64,000 nucleotides of DNA from Claveliimonas sp034178805 (GCF_050314255.1 NZ_JBNPMZ010000007.1:62001-126000), one strand, 5' to 3'. Numbered from the stretch's first letter, positions 41,321-50,078 are shown. The notes: a model not told the origin generated them from the letters alone. Made by a program: numbers and translations.

Positions 41321-43201
41321 TTAGTTATATCCTTTATCAATACGTTTCTGGCTAAGCGGAAGTGCCTGCTCATTGTCTACAAGATCAATCTTGGATCCGA
41401 TAGCATCTTCAATCATTTCAATGTTGGTAGCCTTAACGTTTGGATTCCATTTCTTTTCAGCTGGCTTGATTACTTCGCCTGCCATCTGAACTTTGAGCAT
41501 CTCAAGAGCGCGGATTGCATCTTCATGGCAAAGTGTATTGTTTCCAAGGATTTCGTTCTCGATACCGCCTTCAGATTTGTTATTATCTACCATTGCTGTC
41601 ATGTACTTGTTACCAACTACAAGTGCTCCCTGAACTGCACAGTATGAAAGTCCTACTACAGGAACTCCTCTCATACCAATCTGCTCATGGTGGCTTGCAA
41701 AGTCGATATGGTTGTTACCGAAACCTTCTGTTGTAACAAATGCACCATCAACGTCCATCATTTCTACTGTCTGTCCAAGTCTTTCAGATACATAGAACTT
41801 CTCAGCGTTGATCTGCGGAGATCCAACAAAGATTACACCACAAAGGTCGATTTCCGGATCAGCAAGTGCCTCAAGTACAAGTGGCTCTCTCCAGTAATGT
41901 CTTGTCATCTCTTTAGATGCAGGTCCGATACATGTAAGAGCATGGATACATCCATCAAGCACTTCCAATGGGCTCATACATACCGGAAGGTTACCAAGGT
42001 CTACGTTAGCTCTTGCTCCAAGAATTCCACATGGTTCTACCGGAAGGATGAAGTTATCATGCATAGCTCCCTGTCCCATGATTTCTTTACAAATAACTAC
42101 TTTCTTCTGTCCCGGATGACGAACCTGTACAAATTCCTCTGTATCTACTACAAGGTCGTCTTCAAGTTTCTTCAATGCTTCACGGATTTCCTGTGTGATA
42201 ATATCAAATGCTGTGTGTGCAGCCATAGGTCCACGACGTTCCATGTTTGTCTTTTCCTGAACTACGATATTACCTTTGATGAAGATTTCTCCCTTATCAG
42301 GACATCCCGGACGTCCCCACATAATGTTTTCGTCCATATATCCTTCTGAAGAACCGAACTCACCGATCTGAACTCCGCCTTCGTCTGTTCCTGAAAGCAT
42401 CATGATAGCGCCGTCGATTACTCTTGTAACGCCCTGTCCGATCTTAGCATCGCCTTCTTTTGTTGCGATTGGCTGAACATCCATGATTGTCTCGGAATAT
42501 GTGTGGTATTCCTTTGGTGTAACGATTTCAAGATGGAAATCTTTAACAAGATCAGAATTAGCAATTACGTCTGCTTCAATGCCTTCACGGATTGTAAGAA
42601 CTGTTCCTTCGATCTTTGTCTCCGGTCCTCTCTTAACTTCTGTGATTGCAAAATGTTTTCTTGTAAGGCTTCTGACAACCTTTCCTTCTTTTGCCACTTC
42701 TTCAGCTGTCGGAGCTGCTACTGCCGGTGCTGCTGCTGGTGCTGCCGGTGCAACCTCTACTACCTGTGCTCCTCCGCCAAGTGCACCAACCGGAATTGAA
42801 AGATCGATATCTTTTCCTTCTCCGATGTGGATTTTAAGGATTCCGCCTGCAACTGCTGTTGCTGCCGGTGCTGCTGCCGGTGCTGCTTCTACTGGTGCTG
42901 CTGCCGGTGCTGCTTCCTCTACTGTTTCTTCTGCTTCTTCCTCTACAGAATCCTTTGCTCCCTCAACAACATCTGCTGTTAACGGAGAAAGAGAATCAAG
43001 AGTTTTTGTAAGTTTTGCTCCTAAAATTTGTCCAATTTTTAAGCATCCATCAAGATTCAATAATCCAGAGTCAACTAACTCATCAAAAATTGCTGGATCT
43101 TCAAGATTTGCTGGTTCAATAATGATTCCAGCCTCTGCTCTACAGCATAACACTGCAGGATCATTTGCATGTTGTTTCGCTGTTTCAGCTGTAATAGACA
43201 T
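41321..43201 (-). CDS. prdA: D-proline reductase proprotein PrdA
   Basis: This 626-residue precursor is cleaved to two subunits, one carrying an N-terminal pyruvoyl group that binds proline. By comparison with PrdD/PrdE, the junction lies at Cys424 in ALTC-IGPASKE, very near the processed Cys421 reported for C. sticklandii. The N-terminal part (1-90) is followed by two Ala/Pro-rich linkers (about 96-120 and 149-168) around a small domain (ILKIHIGEGKDIDLSIPVGA), like a swinging-arm layout. It forms the reductase with PrdB. It lies 16 bp upstream of the CBO2463-type gene. Confidence 0.95.
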   Translation of the reverse strand: MSITAETAKQHANDPAVLCCRAEAGIIIEPANLEDPAIFDELVDSGLLNLDGCLKIGQILGAKLTKTLDSLSPLTADVVEGAKDSVEEEAEETVEEAAPAAAPVEAAPAAAPAATAVAGGILKIHIGEGKDIDLSIPVGALGGGAQVVEVAPAAPAAAPAVAAPTAEEVAKEGKVVRSLTRKHFAITEVKRGPETKIEGTVLTIREGIEADVIANSDLVKDFHLEIVTPKEYHTYSETIMDVQPIATKEGDAKIGQGVTRVIDGAIMMLSGTDEGGVQIGEFGSSEGYMDENIMWGRPGCPDKGEIFIKGNIVVQEKTNMERRGPMAAHTAFDIITQEIREALKKLEDDLVVDTEEFVQVRHPGQKKVVICKEIMGQGAMHDNFILPVEPCGILGARANVDLGNLPVCMSPLEVLDGCIHALTCIGPASKEMTRHYWREPLVLEALADPEIDLCGVIFVGSPQINAEKFYVSERLGQTVEMMDVDGAFVTTEGFGNNHIDFASHHEQIGMRGVPVVGLSYCAVQGALVVGNKYMTAMVDNNKSEGGIENEILGNNTLCHEDAIRALEMLKVQMAGEVIKPAEKKWNPNVKATNIEMIEDAIGSKIDLVDNEQALPLSQKRIDKGYN

Positions 43202-43314
43202 ATTGTTCCCTCCTTTTAATTACTTTGCTAATCGTGATAATTAACATATATATAATTGCTCCGTAAAGAGTCATATCGGGGAATCACTCCTTACTTCCGC
43301 AATTTATACCATAA

Positions 43315-44730
43315 CTAGTCTTCTACATCAATATCCTGGTCAACCCATTTAGATACTGTAAGCTGACGATACTGTGCGTGACCAACTGCTCTCATAACAT
43401 GGTCTGTCTGATGGAATACTTTAAGTCCCATCTGAGGAGCAGATGCCATAACTGTGTTTGTACAGTCTGAACAGTTACCAATAATAATATATTCGCAGCC
43501 ATCTTTCTTAAACTGCATATTGTTTTTAACCTGCCCAGGACAGTTTCCAGGACGAAGGCACTTAAGCGGTGCACCCGGTTTGTTCTCAATTGCCTGTTTA
43601 CATCTGCATACAGATACAACTTCACCGTGCATTTTTTCTGCGATTACACGCATACGTGCTTCACTACCGCCACATGCACAGACAAGAAGTCCCACTTTCT
43701 TATCTGTAAGGTCCGGCATTTTGTATGTTGTAAGGATACCACCTGTCGTCTTTGTAATTGGCTCATCAAGCTCTGCTGCACGTCCTGTGAAAGCTCCACC
43801 CATGATGATTTCGCCGACTTGATCCGGTTTATCCAGTCCACCTGCTTTTTCGATCATCTCGCCGACAGAAACACCGATCGGTACATCCATAAATACATGT
43901 GCTGCATTTCCACCTTTGATGTTACCACGGACTGTCAGGTTCTTGCTGATACATGGTCTCTTCTCATCAATCGCCTCAGCAACTCTTGCTGCTGTCTCAA
44001 GGTTAACTACAACGGCTCTTGCCGCAGAAGGAAGCTGTGTTGTATCAAGGTTTAATCCAAGGCACTCACGAACAACCGCACGTTCTTCTCCCATCGGATA
44101 AATATCCGGAAGCAGATGCATGGAAATATTCTCTTCATTTTCGATTGCTGCCATCAATGTTTTAACAGCTTTTTTGTTTTTCTTCTTAATTGCGAAGATT
44201 GCCTTATCAGCCTGTGTGATCTCCATACAGTATTTTACACCCTGAAGGCATTTGTCACACTGTTCTTCAAGCTGTCTGATGTTGTGTTCAAGTCCCGGCT
44301 CACACTCTGCAGCATTTACCAGAATATAACTGTATTTACCCGGTTCTTTCACATCATCGATCTCTGGATTGATCTCCGGATTCATCTCCCCAAGAGGTGT
44401 TTCAGAAAGGTTGATGTTAAGCTTGACTCCTGTAGGGAAGCCTGCACCACCCATACCAACAACACCAGCTGCTTTTACCATATCAAGCTTGCTTGCATCA
44501 GCCGGTACATCAATCGGAACGAACTCGTCCGGCTGCTCATCTGCCATCTCGATAATGATACGATCCTCTGTAATCTCAGCTACTTTTCCGTAAACGCTAG
44601 AGAAGATATTTGCTCCAAGTCCTGTAGGAGTAGCGATCAGAGTACCTTTTTTTACATCTGCTCCAACCTCAACGCACGGAGCACACGGAGCACCTACGTG
44701 CTGACGTAACAAAATCTGTACATTTCCCAT
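43315..44730 (-). CDS. prdC: Proline reductase-associated electron transfer protein PrdC (RnfC-like)
   Basis: This 471-residue protein resembles RnfC: an N-terminal barrel-sandwich segment (LLRQHVGAPCAPCVEVGADV), a central NADH/flavin-type domain and a Cys-rich C-terminal part (CACGG, CRCKQAI, CLRPGNCPGQ, GNCSDC). It is thought to pass electrons to proline reductase from NADH or the Rnf complex. I chose ATG 44730 (GGAG 12 nt before). No in-frame UGA occurs, so this copy uses Cys where some PrdC proteins are selenoproteins. It is the first prd gene on this strand. Confidence 0.9.
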   Translation of the reverse strand: MGNVQILLRQHVGAPCAPCVEVGADVKKGTLIATPTGLGANIFSSVYGKVAEITEDRIIIEMADEQPDEFVPIDVPADASKLDMVKAAGVVGMGGAGFPTGVKLNINLSETPLGEMNPEINPEIDDVKEPGKYSYILVNAAECEPGLEHNIRQLEEQCDKCLQGVKYCMEITQADKAIFAIKKKNKKAVKTLMAAIENEENISMHLLPDIYPMGEERAVVRECLGLNLDTTQLPSAARAVVVNLETAARVAEAIDEKRPCISKNLTVRGNIKGGNAAHVFMDVPIGVSVGEMIEKAGGLDKPDQVGEIIMGGAFTGRAAELDEPITKTTGGILTTYKMPDLTDKKVGLLVCACGGSEARMRVIAEKMHGEVVSVCRCKQAIENKPGAPLKCLRPGNCPGQVKNNMQFKKDGCEYIIIGNCSDCTNTVMASAPQMGLKVFHQTDHVMRAVGHAQYRQLTVSKWVDQDIDVED

Positions 44731-44940
44731 GACATAATTCTCCTTTTCTTTTTTATATAAGTAAAAAACGAAACATTCCATCTCGTTTACTTATTCCCCG
44801 TATTCTATAATTTATCCATTAATATCTTGTCGAGACCCCCATAGCGCCCTGCATCGTGTTGACATTTATTGATTATCTCTATAACACGACCCCATAAGCA
44901 AAGCAGTCTGCGATTTTTTTAACATTCATTATTTCTTTTT

Positions 44941-45038
44941 TGGCGGAGGCATGTGGGAATCGAACCCACCCGGGACGCTCTTAACGCCCCACACTAGTTT
45001 TGAAGACTAGGAGGCACACCAGTCACCCATCTACCCCC
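44941..45038 (-). tRNA. selC: tRNA-Sec (anticodon UCA)
   Basis: This 98-nt tRNA on the minus strand ends in GCCA (44941-44944). The anticodon stem-loop is CTAGT-CTTCAAA-ACTAG with UCA at 45001-45003. The T arm is GTGGG-TTCGATT-CCCAC, and a long variable arm (GGGGCG/CGTCCC) is present. The extended acceptor pairs GGGGGTAG with ATGCCTCC at seven of eight positions. These are the hallmarks of selenocysteine tRNA. It lies between prdC and the divergent prdF. Confidence 0.96.
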
Positions 45039-45062
45039 ATATTTATTCTTATCACATTTTTA

Positions 45063-45091
45063 ACAATAACACAGTTTATTTTATATTTCAA
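45063..45091 (-). promoter_or_regulatory. Candidate selC promoter
   Basis: On the minus strand: TTGAAA (45086-45091), 17 bp, TATTGT (45063-45068), 25 nt before the mature tRNA 5' end. The -10 is weak. Confidence 0.45.
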
Positions 45092-45126
45092 TAGCTTTTT
45101 GTTACTTTTATATTATCAAAAAATCA

Positions 45127-45155
45127 TTGACTTTTCAAGGGTTTTAGCTCATAAT
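45127..45155 (+). promoter_or_regulatory. Candidate sigma-A promoter for prdF
   Basis: TTGACT (45127-45132), 17 bp, CATAAT (45150-45155). It would give a leader of about 240 nt before prdF, holding the TetR-like and LysR-like sites. Confidence 0.55.
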
Positions 45156-45170
45156 GATTTATATAAAAAT

Positions 45171-45209
45171 GAACGCAATACTAGAACACGTACTAGAACG
45201 CATTCTAGT
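45171..45209. promoter_or_regulatory. TetR-type operator cluster upstream of prdF
   Basis: ACTAGAA-CGCA-TTCTAGT (45192-45209) is a perfect 7-4-7 inverted repeat. GAACGC/GAACAC words also recur at 45171, 45184 and 45196, about 12-13 bp apart. Such GAAC...GTTC-like palindromes are common TetR operators, and a TetR gene follows prdF. It lies just downstream of the candidate prdF start point. Confidence 0.55.
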
Positions 45210-45294
45210 TTGTTAAAAGAGTGTTTATCAGGCAATATTTTTTTACTATATAATTGTTAAAAAATCAACACTATTCATCTTGTTCCATAGAAAA

Positions 45295-45310
45295 AGGCAC
45301 AAAGAAAGCA
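45295..45310 (+). promoter_or_regulatory. Weak sigma-54-like promoter upstream of prdF
   Basis: AGGCAC-N5-AAGCA has GG and GC with the exact -24/-12 spacing and matches TGGCAC-N5-TTGCA at most -24 positions but only GCA at -12. In C. difficile prd genes are sigma-54 controlled by PrdR; no such activator is in the window. Confidence 0.3.
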
Positions 45311-45338
45311 TGGGGTTTTCAATGTGTTTTTATAAATA

Positions 45339-45366
45339 ATTATAGATTTTTTCTATAATAATCTAT
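45339..45366. promoter_or_regulatory. LysR-type box upstream of prdF
   Basis: ATTATAGA-TTTTT-TCTATAAT (45339-45359) is a perfect 8-5-8 inverted repeat obeying T-N11-A (TAGA-N5-TCTA). A third TCTAT half-site lies 10 bp further on (45362-45366), one helical turn away, as in LysR tetramer sites. The same ATAGA-N5-TCTAT core occurs before csd and yedF. Confidence 0.5.
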
Positions 45367-45399
45367 AACAAATATCTTTTAAAAGGAGGTTTTCAAGCT

Positions 45400-46434
45400 A
45401 TGGAATTGAAAGCAAATGTGAATTTCGACCGTTTCGAAGGTGCATTGCAGGTAGTTGATTCCCACACAGTTGGTGAATTCTGCCGAATCGTCATCGGAGG
45501 TTTCCCGGAGCCGGAAGGAAACACTATGATCGAAAAGAAAAAATGGATGGAGAAGAATTATGACCATGTTCGTACCGCTCTGATGTTTGAGCCAAGAGGA
45601 CATCACGATATGTTCGGTGCATTCCTCTGTGAGCCGGTTAATCCAGAAGCTCAGTTCGGTGTTATGTTCATGGATACAGGCGGATACCTGAACATGTGCG
45701 GACACTGTACAATCGGTGCAGTAACAGTTGCAGTCGAAGCTGGTCTGGTAGAATCCCACGAAGGAGAGAACGAAGTTATTCTCGAGGCTCCTGCCGGACT
45801 TATCCGCACCAAAGCTATTGTTAAGAACGGAAAAGTAGAAAGTGTTACTCTTACAAACGTACCGGCATTCGTTTACAAAGAGAACCAGAAAGTAACAATC
45901 GACGGAAAAGAGATCGAATTTACAATTTCCTTCGGAGGAAGCTTCTTCGCTCTTGTAGACACCACAAAACTGGATATCGGAGAAATCAATCCGAAAACTG
46001 TTCCGGAATATACCAAACTCGGAATGAAGATGCTTGATATTATTAATAAGGAAATCCCTGTTAAACATCCTCTTCTTGACATTGATACTGTTGACCTTGT
46101 TGAGTTCTATGGACCAACACCGAATCCTGACAAAGCAACTATGAGAAACGTAGTTATCTTCGGAGATGCTATGGCTGACCGTTCACCTTGCGGAACAGGT
46201 ACAAGTGCAAAACTTGCTACCCTGCATCACTGGGGAGAGATTAAAGTTGGCGAAGAATTCATCTACGAAAGCTTTATCGGTTCCTTATTCAAAGGCGTTA
46301 TCAAAGAAACCGCTAAGGTTGGCGACTACGATGCTGTAATCCCGATGATTACAGGAAGCTGCTACCTGACAGGTGTTGCTACATACCTCATCGATCCGGA
46401 AGATCCATTGAAATATGGTTTCCAGGTAGGTTAG
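45400..46434 (+). CDS. prdF: Proline racemase
   Basis: This 344-residue cofactor-free enzyme converts L-proline to D-proline, the substrate of the reductase. The two catalytic cysteines are Cys100 in NMCGHCTIG and Cys264 in DRSPCGTGTSAK. AAGGAGG lies before the ATG. It is divergent from selC-prdC and followed by a terminator and a TetR gene. The family also holds hydroxyproline epimerases, but the two-Cys pattern and the prd context support proline racemase. Confidence 0.95.
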   Translation: MELKANVNFDRFEGALQVVDSHTVGEFCRIVIGGFPEPEGNTMIEKKKWMEKNYDHVRTALMFEPRGHHDMFGAFLCEPVNPEAQFGVMFMDTGGYLNMCGHCTIGAVTVAVEAGLVESHEGENEVILEAPAGLIRTKAIVKNGKVESVTLTNVPAFVYKENQKVTIDGKEIEFTISFGGSFFALVDTTKLDIGEINPKTVPEYTKLGMKMLDIINKEIPVKHPLLDIDTVDLVEFYGPTPNPDKATMRNVVIFGDAMADRSPCGTGTSAKLATLHHWGEIKVGEEFIYESFIGSLFKGVIKETAKVGDYDAVIPMITGSCYLTGVATYLIDPEDPLKYGFQVG

Positions 46435-46458
46435 GTCACAATTAAACCGACTTTCAAC

Positions 46459-46492
46459 AGGAGGCAGATTAGAATCAATCTGTCTCCTTTTT
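46459..46492 (+). terminator. Terminator after prdF
   Basis: AGGAGGCAGATT (46459-46470) pairs with AATCTGTCTCCT (46477-46488, one G-T), followed by TTTTT. Some read-through into the TetR gene is likely because no other promoter is seen. Confidence 0.8.
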
Positions 46493-46519
46493 ATATCACA
46501 ACAGGAGGGAATGACTCAG

Positions 46520-47107
46520 ATGCCAAGAAAAAGACAATCAACCAAAAGCCGGATTGTAAAAGCAGCCTGGAATCTGTTTTTCAAAAACGGCTATGACAAA
46601 ACTACCATAGAAGACATCATTGCGGCATCCAAAACATCAAAAGGGACCTTTTATCATTACTTTAAAGGCAAAGAATCTCTGCTCAATTCCTTATCTTATC
46701 TTTTTGACGAAAAGTATGAGGAACTGGCCGGTGTCATCAATCCCGAACTTTCTGCTTATGACAAGCTGTTGTTTTTGAACCACGAGCTGTTTTATATGAT
46801 TGAGACCAGCGTGGACATCTCGCTCCTGGCTTTTCTCTATTCTTCCCAGCTTACGACAAAGGATAAAAAATCCCTGTCTGATCACAAGCGTTATTATTTC
46901 AAATGGATAACAGAAATAATAAGTCAGGGTCTGGATAGCGGCGAGTTTGCTAATACGTCCTCAGCCGAGGAGCTGATGAACATTTATGCCATGTACGAGC
47001 GGGCACTACTTTATGACTGGGCACTGTTCAAGGGGAAATTTTCTCTGACAGAATACAGCGACAAACTTCTCCCGCACGTTCTGGACACATTTGTAGAAGG
47101 AGTATAA
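46520..47107 (+). CDS. TetR/AcrR family transcriptional regulator
   Basis: This 195-residue regulator has an N-terminal helix-turn-helix (about 9-55: SRIVKAAWNLFFKNGYDKTT, TSKGTFYHYFKGKESLL) and a C-terminal ligand-binding helical domain. I chose ATG 46520, 11 nt after AGGAGG; the ATG at 46511 is only 2 nt from it. Its place after prdF and the palindrome at 45192-45209 suggest it controls prdF and itself. The ligand is unknown. In C. difficile the prd regulator is PrdR instead, so this arrangement differs. Confidence 0.88.
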   Translation: MPRKRQSTKSRIVKAAWNLFFKNGYDKTTIEDIIAASKTSKGTFYHYFKGKESLLNSLSYLFDEKYEELAGVINPELSAYDKLLFLNHELFYMIETSVDISLLAFLYSSQLTTKDKKSLSDHKRYYFKWITEIISQGLDSGEFANTSSAEELMNIYAMYERALLYDWALFKGKFSLTEYSDKLLPHVLDTFVEGV

Positions 47108-47135
47108 AAAAATGGAATTAACCGATCCGCCAAAA

Positions 47136-47197
47136 AAGCTTTCTGCTTATTCTCCGGATTCTACTATCGAATCCCGGTTTTAAACAGAAAGCTTTTT
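47136..47197. terminator. Bidirectional terminator between the TetR gene and the selenium cluster
   Basis: AAGCTTTCTG (47136-47145) pairs with CAGAAAGCTT (47185-47194), with an inner GATTC/GAATC stem; T runs flank both sides. It separates convergent genes. Confidence 0.8.
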
Positions 47198-47215
47198 CAT
47201 TTCACATTATTCACT

Positions 47216-47452
47216 TTAAACCATGCACTCGTGCATCTCTTCTTCCTGGATTCCCACCTGCGCCATTACAGCCTGAATTTCTTCTCTGTCTGCCAGATCC
47301 GCACACCATGACAATCCACAGCCCGCGGAAATTGCCCTGGGTACCGGAATCAGGCGTCCCGGAGCATTATGCTCTTTGCATGCTTTCTCCATAGCCATCG
47401 CATCTGCAGTGGTATGGAAGGTTACTACCAGTTTTAATTCTTTCTTTCTCAT
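47216..47452 (-). CDS. DUF3343 putative Se/S carrier-like protein
   Basis: This 78-residue protein matches the DUF3343 (putative Se/S carrier-like) family: LVVTFHTTADAMAMEKACKE, LIPVPRAISAGCGLSWC. The two conserved cysteines (CGLSWC) could hold sulfur or selenium. I chose ATG 47452, one nt after the TusA-like stop; a TTG 9 nt upstream is an alternative. It is the last gene of the csd-yedE-tusA operon and probably helps pass reduced selenium to SelD. The function is inferred. Confidence 0.78.
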   Translation of the reverse strand: MRKKELKLVVTFHTTADAMAMEKACKEHNAPGRLIPVPRAISAGCGLSWCADLADREEIQAVMAQVGIQEEEMHECMV

Positions 47453-47453
47453 C

Positions 47454-47657
47454 TTACTCAATCACTACTTCGAAACATCCGCCTTTCTCTGTAGAAGTTG
47501 ATTTCTTACCATGGTCTTTGGCATACTTTTCAACATTCATTTTCTGGTGAGGCTCACTGACCAGTACTTTCACCGGTCCATTCGCATTCTTTAATGCTTC
47601 TGCTGTCAGCATCAAAGGCTCCGGACAGGAAAGACCTCTTGCATCTACTTCTTTCAT
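47454..47657 (-). CDS. TusA/SirA-like sulfurtransferase
   Basis: This 67-residue protein begins MKEVDARGLSCPEPLMLTAE, with the active-site Cys11 in the CPEP motif of TusA/YeeD proteins. GAAGGT precedes ATG 47657; the open frame extends 16 codons further without a site. Members carry persulfide sulfur from a cysteine desulfurase. Here, between yedE and a Se/S-carrier-like gene and below csd, it may carry selenium. Confidence 0.85.
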   Translation of the reverse strand: MKEVDARGLSCPEPLMLTAEALKNANGPVKVLVSEPHQKMNVEKYAKDHGKKSTSTEKGGCFEVVIE

Positions 47658-47708
47658 ATATTTTACCTTCTTTCCTAGAATATCATAACCATATACATAT
47701 TTCAAAGT

Positions 47709-48806
47709 TTATTTTGTTTTTTCTCTCTTACATGTCACTGCAATTACGAAGCATACAACAATACAGATGATACATGCAATCTTGCCTGCCATCGGTACTG
47801 CACCTGCTACGATTTCACCAGTCTCCGGATTCGGAGCAGTTCCGCTTGCAGCCAGACCAAAGTTATGACAGCATGCAGCTCCAAAAAGAAGTCCCAGTAC
47901 TGTTACTGCAGAGTCAGAGGAACCCTGTCCTGCAAGGATTAACTGACGAAGCGGGCATCCACCTGCAAGAACTGCAGCAAATCCAACAGCATACATTCCA
48001 AGGATATTCCACAGATGCTCGGAATGAGCAATGATTCCCGGTGTACCAAATGCAAGAATGAATCTTCCAGTTGCAATATTGAATACTAACATTACTACAA
48101 ACAGTCCGCCAATAACGGTAAGCAGGTCAAAATTCTTCATAAGTACAACGTCACGGATACTTCCGGCAAAGCACATTCTGGATTTCTGTGCAAACGCTCC
48201 GAAGATAAGGCCGCCAACCAGTGACAGAATCAGTGGTGCATGAACGCTTCCCGGTCCAGCCTCACTTGCCTTTAAGAGCGGTGTACATACTGCCAGAATC
48301 AGGATAGCAACCATAATTGCCGGCATTACAGCTCCACTTGCAAACTGTGTCTCATGAGCACGTCCAAGGCTGAAGCCTTTTTTCAGGAAAAATGCTCCTG
48401 TTGAAACTCCAAGGATAAATCCGATTAATGCAACCCATGCATTCAGATCACCGGCGGACATACGAATAATCATACGCAGCGGGCATCCCAGGAACACCAG
48501 AGAACCAATCATGATGATCATTCCCAGAATAAAGCGGATCATCGGTGATGAACCTGCCGTAGAACGATATTCCTTTGTTGCAACTGAAATAATAAATGAA
48601 CCAAGTACCAGACCGATGATTTCCGGTCTTGCATACTGTACCACTGCCGCCTGGTGCATACCCAGCGAACCTGCAATGTCACGCACGAAGCAGGCAATAC
48701 AGAATGCCATGTTGGCAGGATTTCCAAAGTATGCAAGACATGCCGCTACAAGACCACATACTACACCTGCCAGTGCTAATTTCTTCTTTGAATCTGATAA
48801 ATTCAT
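47709..48806 (-). CDS. yedE: YedE family putative selenium transporter
   Basis: This 365-residue membrane protein has about ten spans and belongs to the YeeE/YedE family. Conserved cysteine motifs recur: FLGCPLRMIIRM (about 110), KSRMCFAGSIRD and AGGCPLRQLILAGQG (about 285). ATG 48806 follows GAGGAGGAAAA; the longer frame overlaps csd. By genome context YedE is a putative importer of a selenium (or thiosulfate-like) compound. It lies between csd and the TusA-like gene. Confidence 0.88.
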   Translation of the reverse strand: MNLSDSKKKLALAGVVCGLVAACLAYFGNPANMAFCIACFVRDIAGSLGMHQAAVVQYARPEIIGLVLGSFIISVATKEYRSTAGSSPMIRFILGMIIMIGSLVFLGCPLRMIIRMSAGDLNAWVALIGFILGVSTGAFFLKKGFSLGRAHETQFASGAVMPAIMVAILILAVCTPLLKASEAGPGSVHAPLILSLVGGLIFGAFAQKSRMCFAGSIRDVVLMKNFDLLTVIGGLFVVMLVFNIATGRFILAFGTPGIIAHSEHLWNILGMYAVGFAAVLAGGCPLRQLILAGQGSSDSAVTVLGLLFGAACCHNFGLAASGTAPNPETGEIVAGAVPMAGKIACIICIVVCFVIAVTCKREKTK

Positions 48807-48849
48807 GTGTTTTTCCTCCTCTTTTCTTTCCATTCCCAATATGGAAACA

Positions 48850-49992
48850 TCAGGCGTCTTCTCTCGCCAGTTCACGGATCGCTTCAATAGCTGTATCCAC
48901 TTCTTCTTCCGTGTTACAATGCGAAAAGCTGAATCTCACAGCCCCCTGCTCTACCGTACCAAGCGCCTCATGCATAAGCGGTGCACAATGTGCCCCCGGT
49001 CTGGTTGAAATATTATATTCTGTAAGAAGCTCATCACTCACTTCTGAAGAATCATAGTCGCCGATATTAAGTGTAACGATCGGACATCGGTTTTTGGAAC
49101 TGAAATCCCCGTACACTTTCACGCCTGGAATATCCTTTACTCCCTCGTAGAATCTCCACATAAGATCCTGCTCTTTCTCCCGGATATGATCCATGCCAGT
49201 TCTCTCGATCACTTCAAGTGCTGCATGCAGACCTGCAATTCCATGACCATTTAAGGTCCCGGCTTCCAATGCCGTCGGCATATCAGTCGGATGGGTTTTG
49301 CTATAGGTCTGAACCCCGCTTCCGCCGCTCTTTAAAGGACGGATCGCAAGTCCTTCTCTCACATACATACCTCCGGTTCCCTGCGGTCCCATAAGACTCT
49401 TATGACCGGTAAAGCACAATACGTCGATGTTCATCTCCTGTACATCTATCGGAAATACACCTGCCGTCTGGGAAGCATCCACGATAAACAGCACCCCATG
49501 ACGCTTTGCAATCTCACCAACCCGTTTAAGATCCACAAGATTTCCCGAAAGATTCGAGCCATTCGTACATACAATTGCTTTGGTATCCGAACGGATCGCC
49601 GCTTCTATATCCGCATAATCTGTCACACCTCTACTGTCACTTTTAACAATCGTAAGCTCCGCTCCTTTTTCCTGAAGCTCATAAAGCGGTCTCAGTACAG
49701 AATTATGTTCCATCATTGTAGTGACCACATGATCTCCCGGCTCGATCAGACCTTTGATTGCAATATTAAGGCTCTCTGTAGAATTACTGGTAAATACCAC
49801 CTGTTTCGGGCTGGTCCCCCCAAACATTTTACAGAGCTTCTCCCTGGTGTCATAAATTATCCGGGAAGCGCTGAGCGCTGCACCGTGAGCACCTCTGCCC
49901 GCATTCCCCATGGAGCTCATCGCTTCCACAACTGCATCTATCACTTCCTGCGGCTTATGCATAGTGGTTGCTGCATTATCTAAATATATCAT
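48850..49992 (-). CDS. Cysteine desulfurase family protein (selenium-linked)
   Basis: This 380-residue PLP enzyme takes sulfur (or selenium) from cysteine (or selenocysteine). PLP binds Lys198 in FTGHKSLMGPQGTGG, and the persulfide cysteine is Cys336 in RPGAHCAPLMHEALG. It matches the group found beside selenium genes rather than the IscS/iron-sulfur group. It is the first gene of an operon with yedE, a TusA-like gene and DUF3343. A LysR-type palindrome lies upstream. Confidence 0.9.
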   Translation of the reverse strand: MIYLDNAATTMHKPQEVIDAVVEAMSSMGNAGRGAHGAALSASRIIYDTREKLCKMFGGTSPKQVVFTSNSTESLNIAIKGLIEPGDHVVTTMMEHNSVLRPLYELQEKGAELTIVKSDSRGVTDYADIEAAIRSDTKAIVCTNGSNLSGNLVDLKRVGEIAKRHGVLFIVDASQTAGVFPIDVQEMNIDVLCFTGHKSLMGPQGTGGMYVREGLAIRPLKSGGSGVQTYSKTHPTDMPTALEAGTLNGHGIAGLHAALEVIERTGMDHIREKEQDLMWRFYEGVKDIPGVKVYGDFSSKNRCPIVTLNIGDYDSSEVSDELLTEYNISTRPGAHCAPLMHEALGTVEQGAVRFSFSHCNTEEEVDTAIEAIRELAREDA

Positions 49993-50028
49993 TTTATACT
50001 AACCTCACTTCTTTCTGACTCTTTCTTA

Positions 50029-50034
50029 AGTATA
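50029..50034 (-). promoter_or_regulatory. -10 element of the csd-yedE operon
   Basis: TATACT on the minus strand, about 40 bp before the csd start. No good -35 is found at 17 bp, which fits a promoter that needs an activator. Confidence 0.5.
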
Positions 50035-50078
50035 TGCCTTTTCTCCCGGCTCGTCTAATCGAAAACTGCAATATATAA

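Noticed and set aside
45000..45260. 86-codon ORF overlapping tRNA-Sec
   Set aside because: It starts within the tRNA gene and has no ribosome binding site or family resemblance.
45379..46068. 229-codon minus-strand ORF opposite prdF
   Set aside because: Low-complexity Cys/Phe-rich shadow of prdF.
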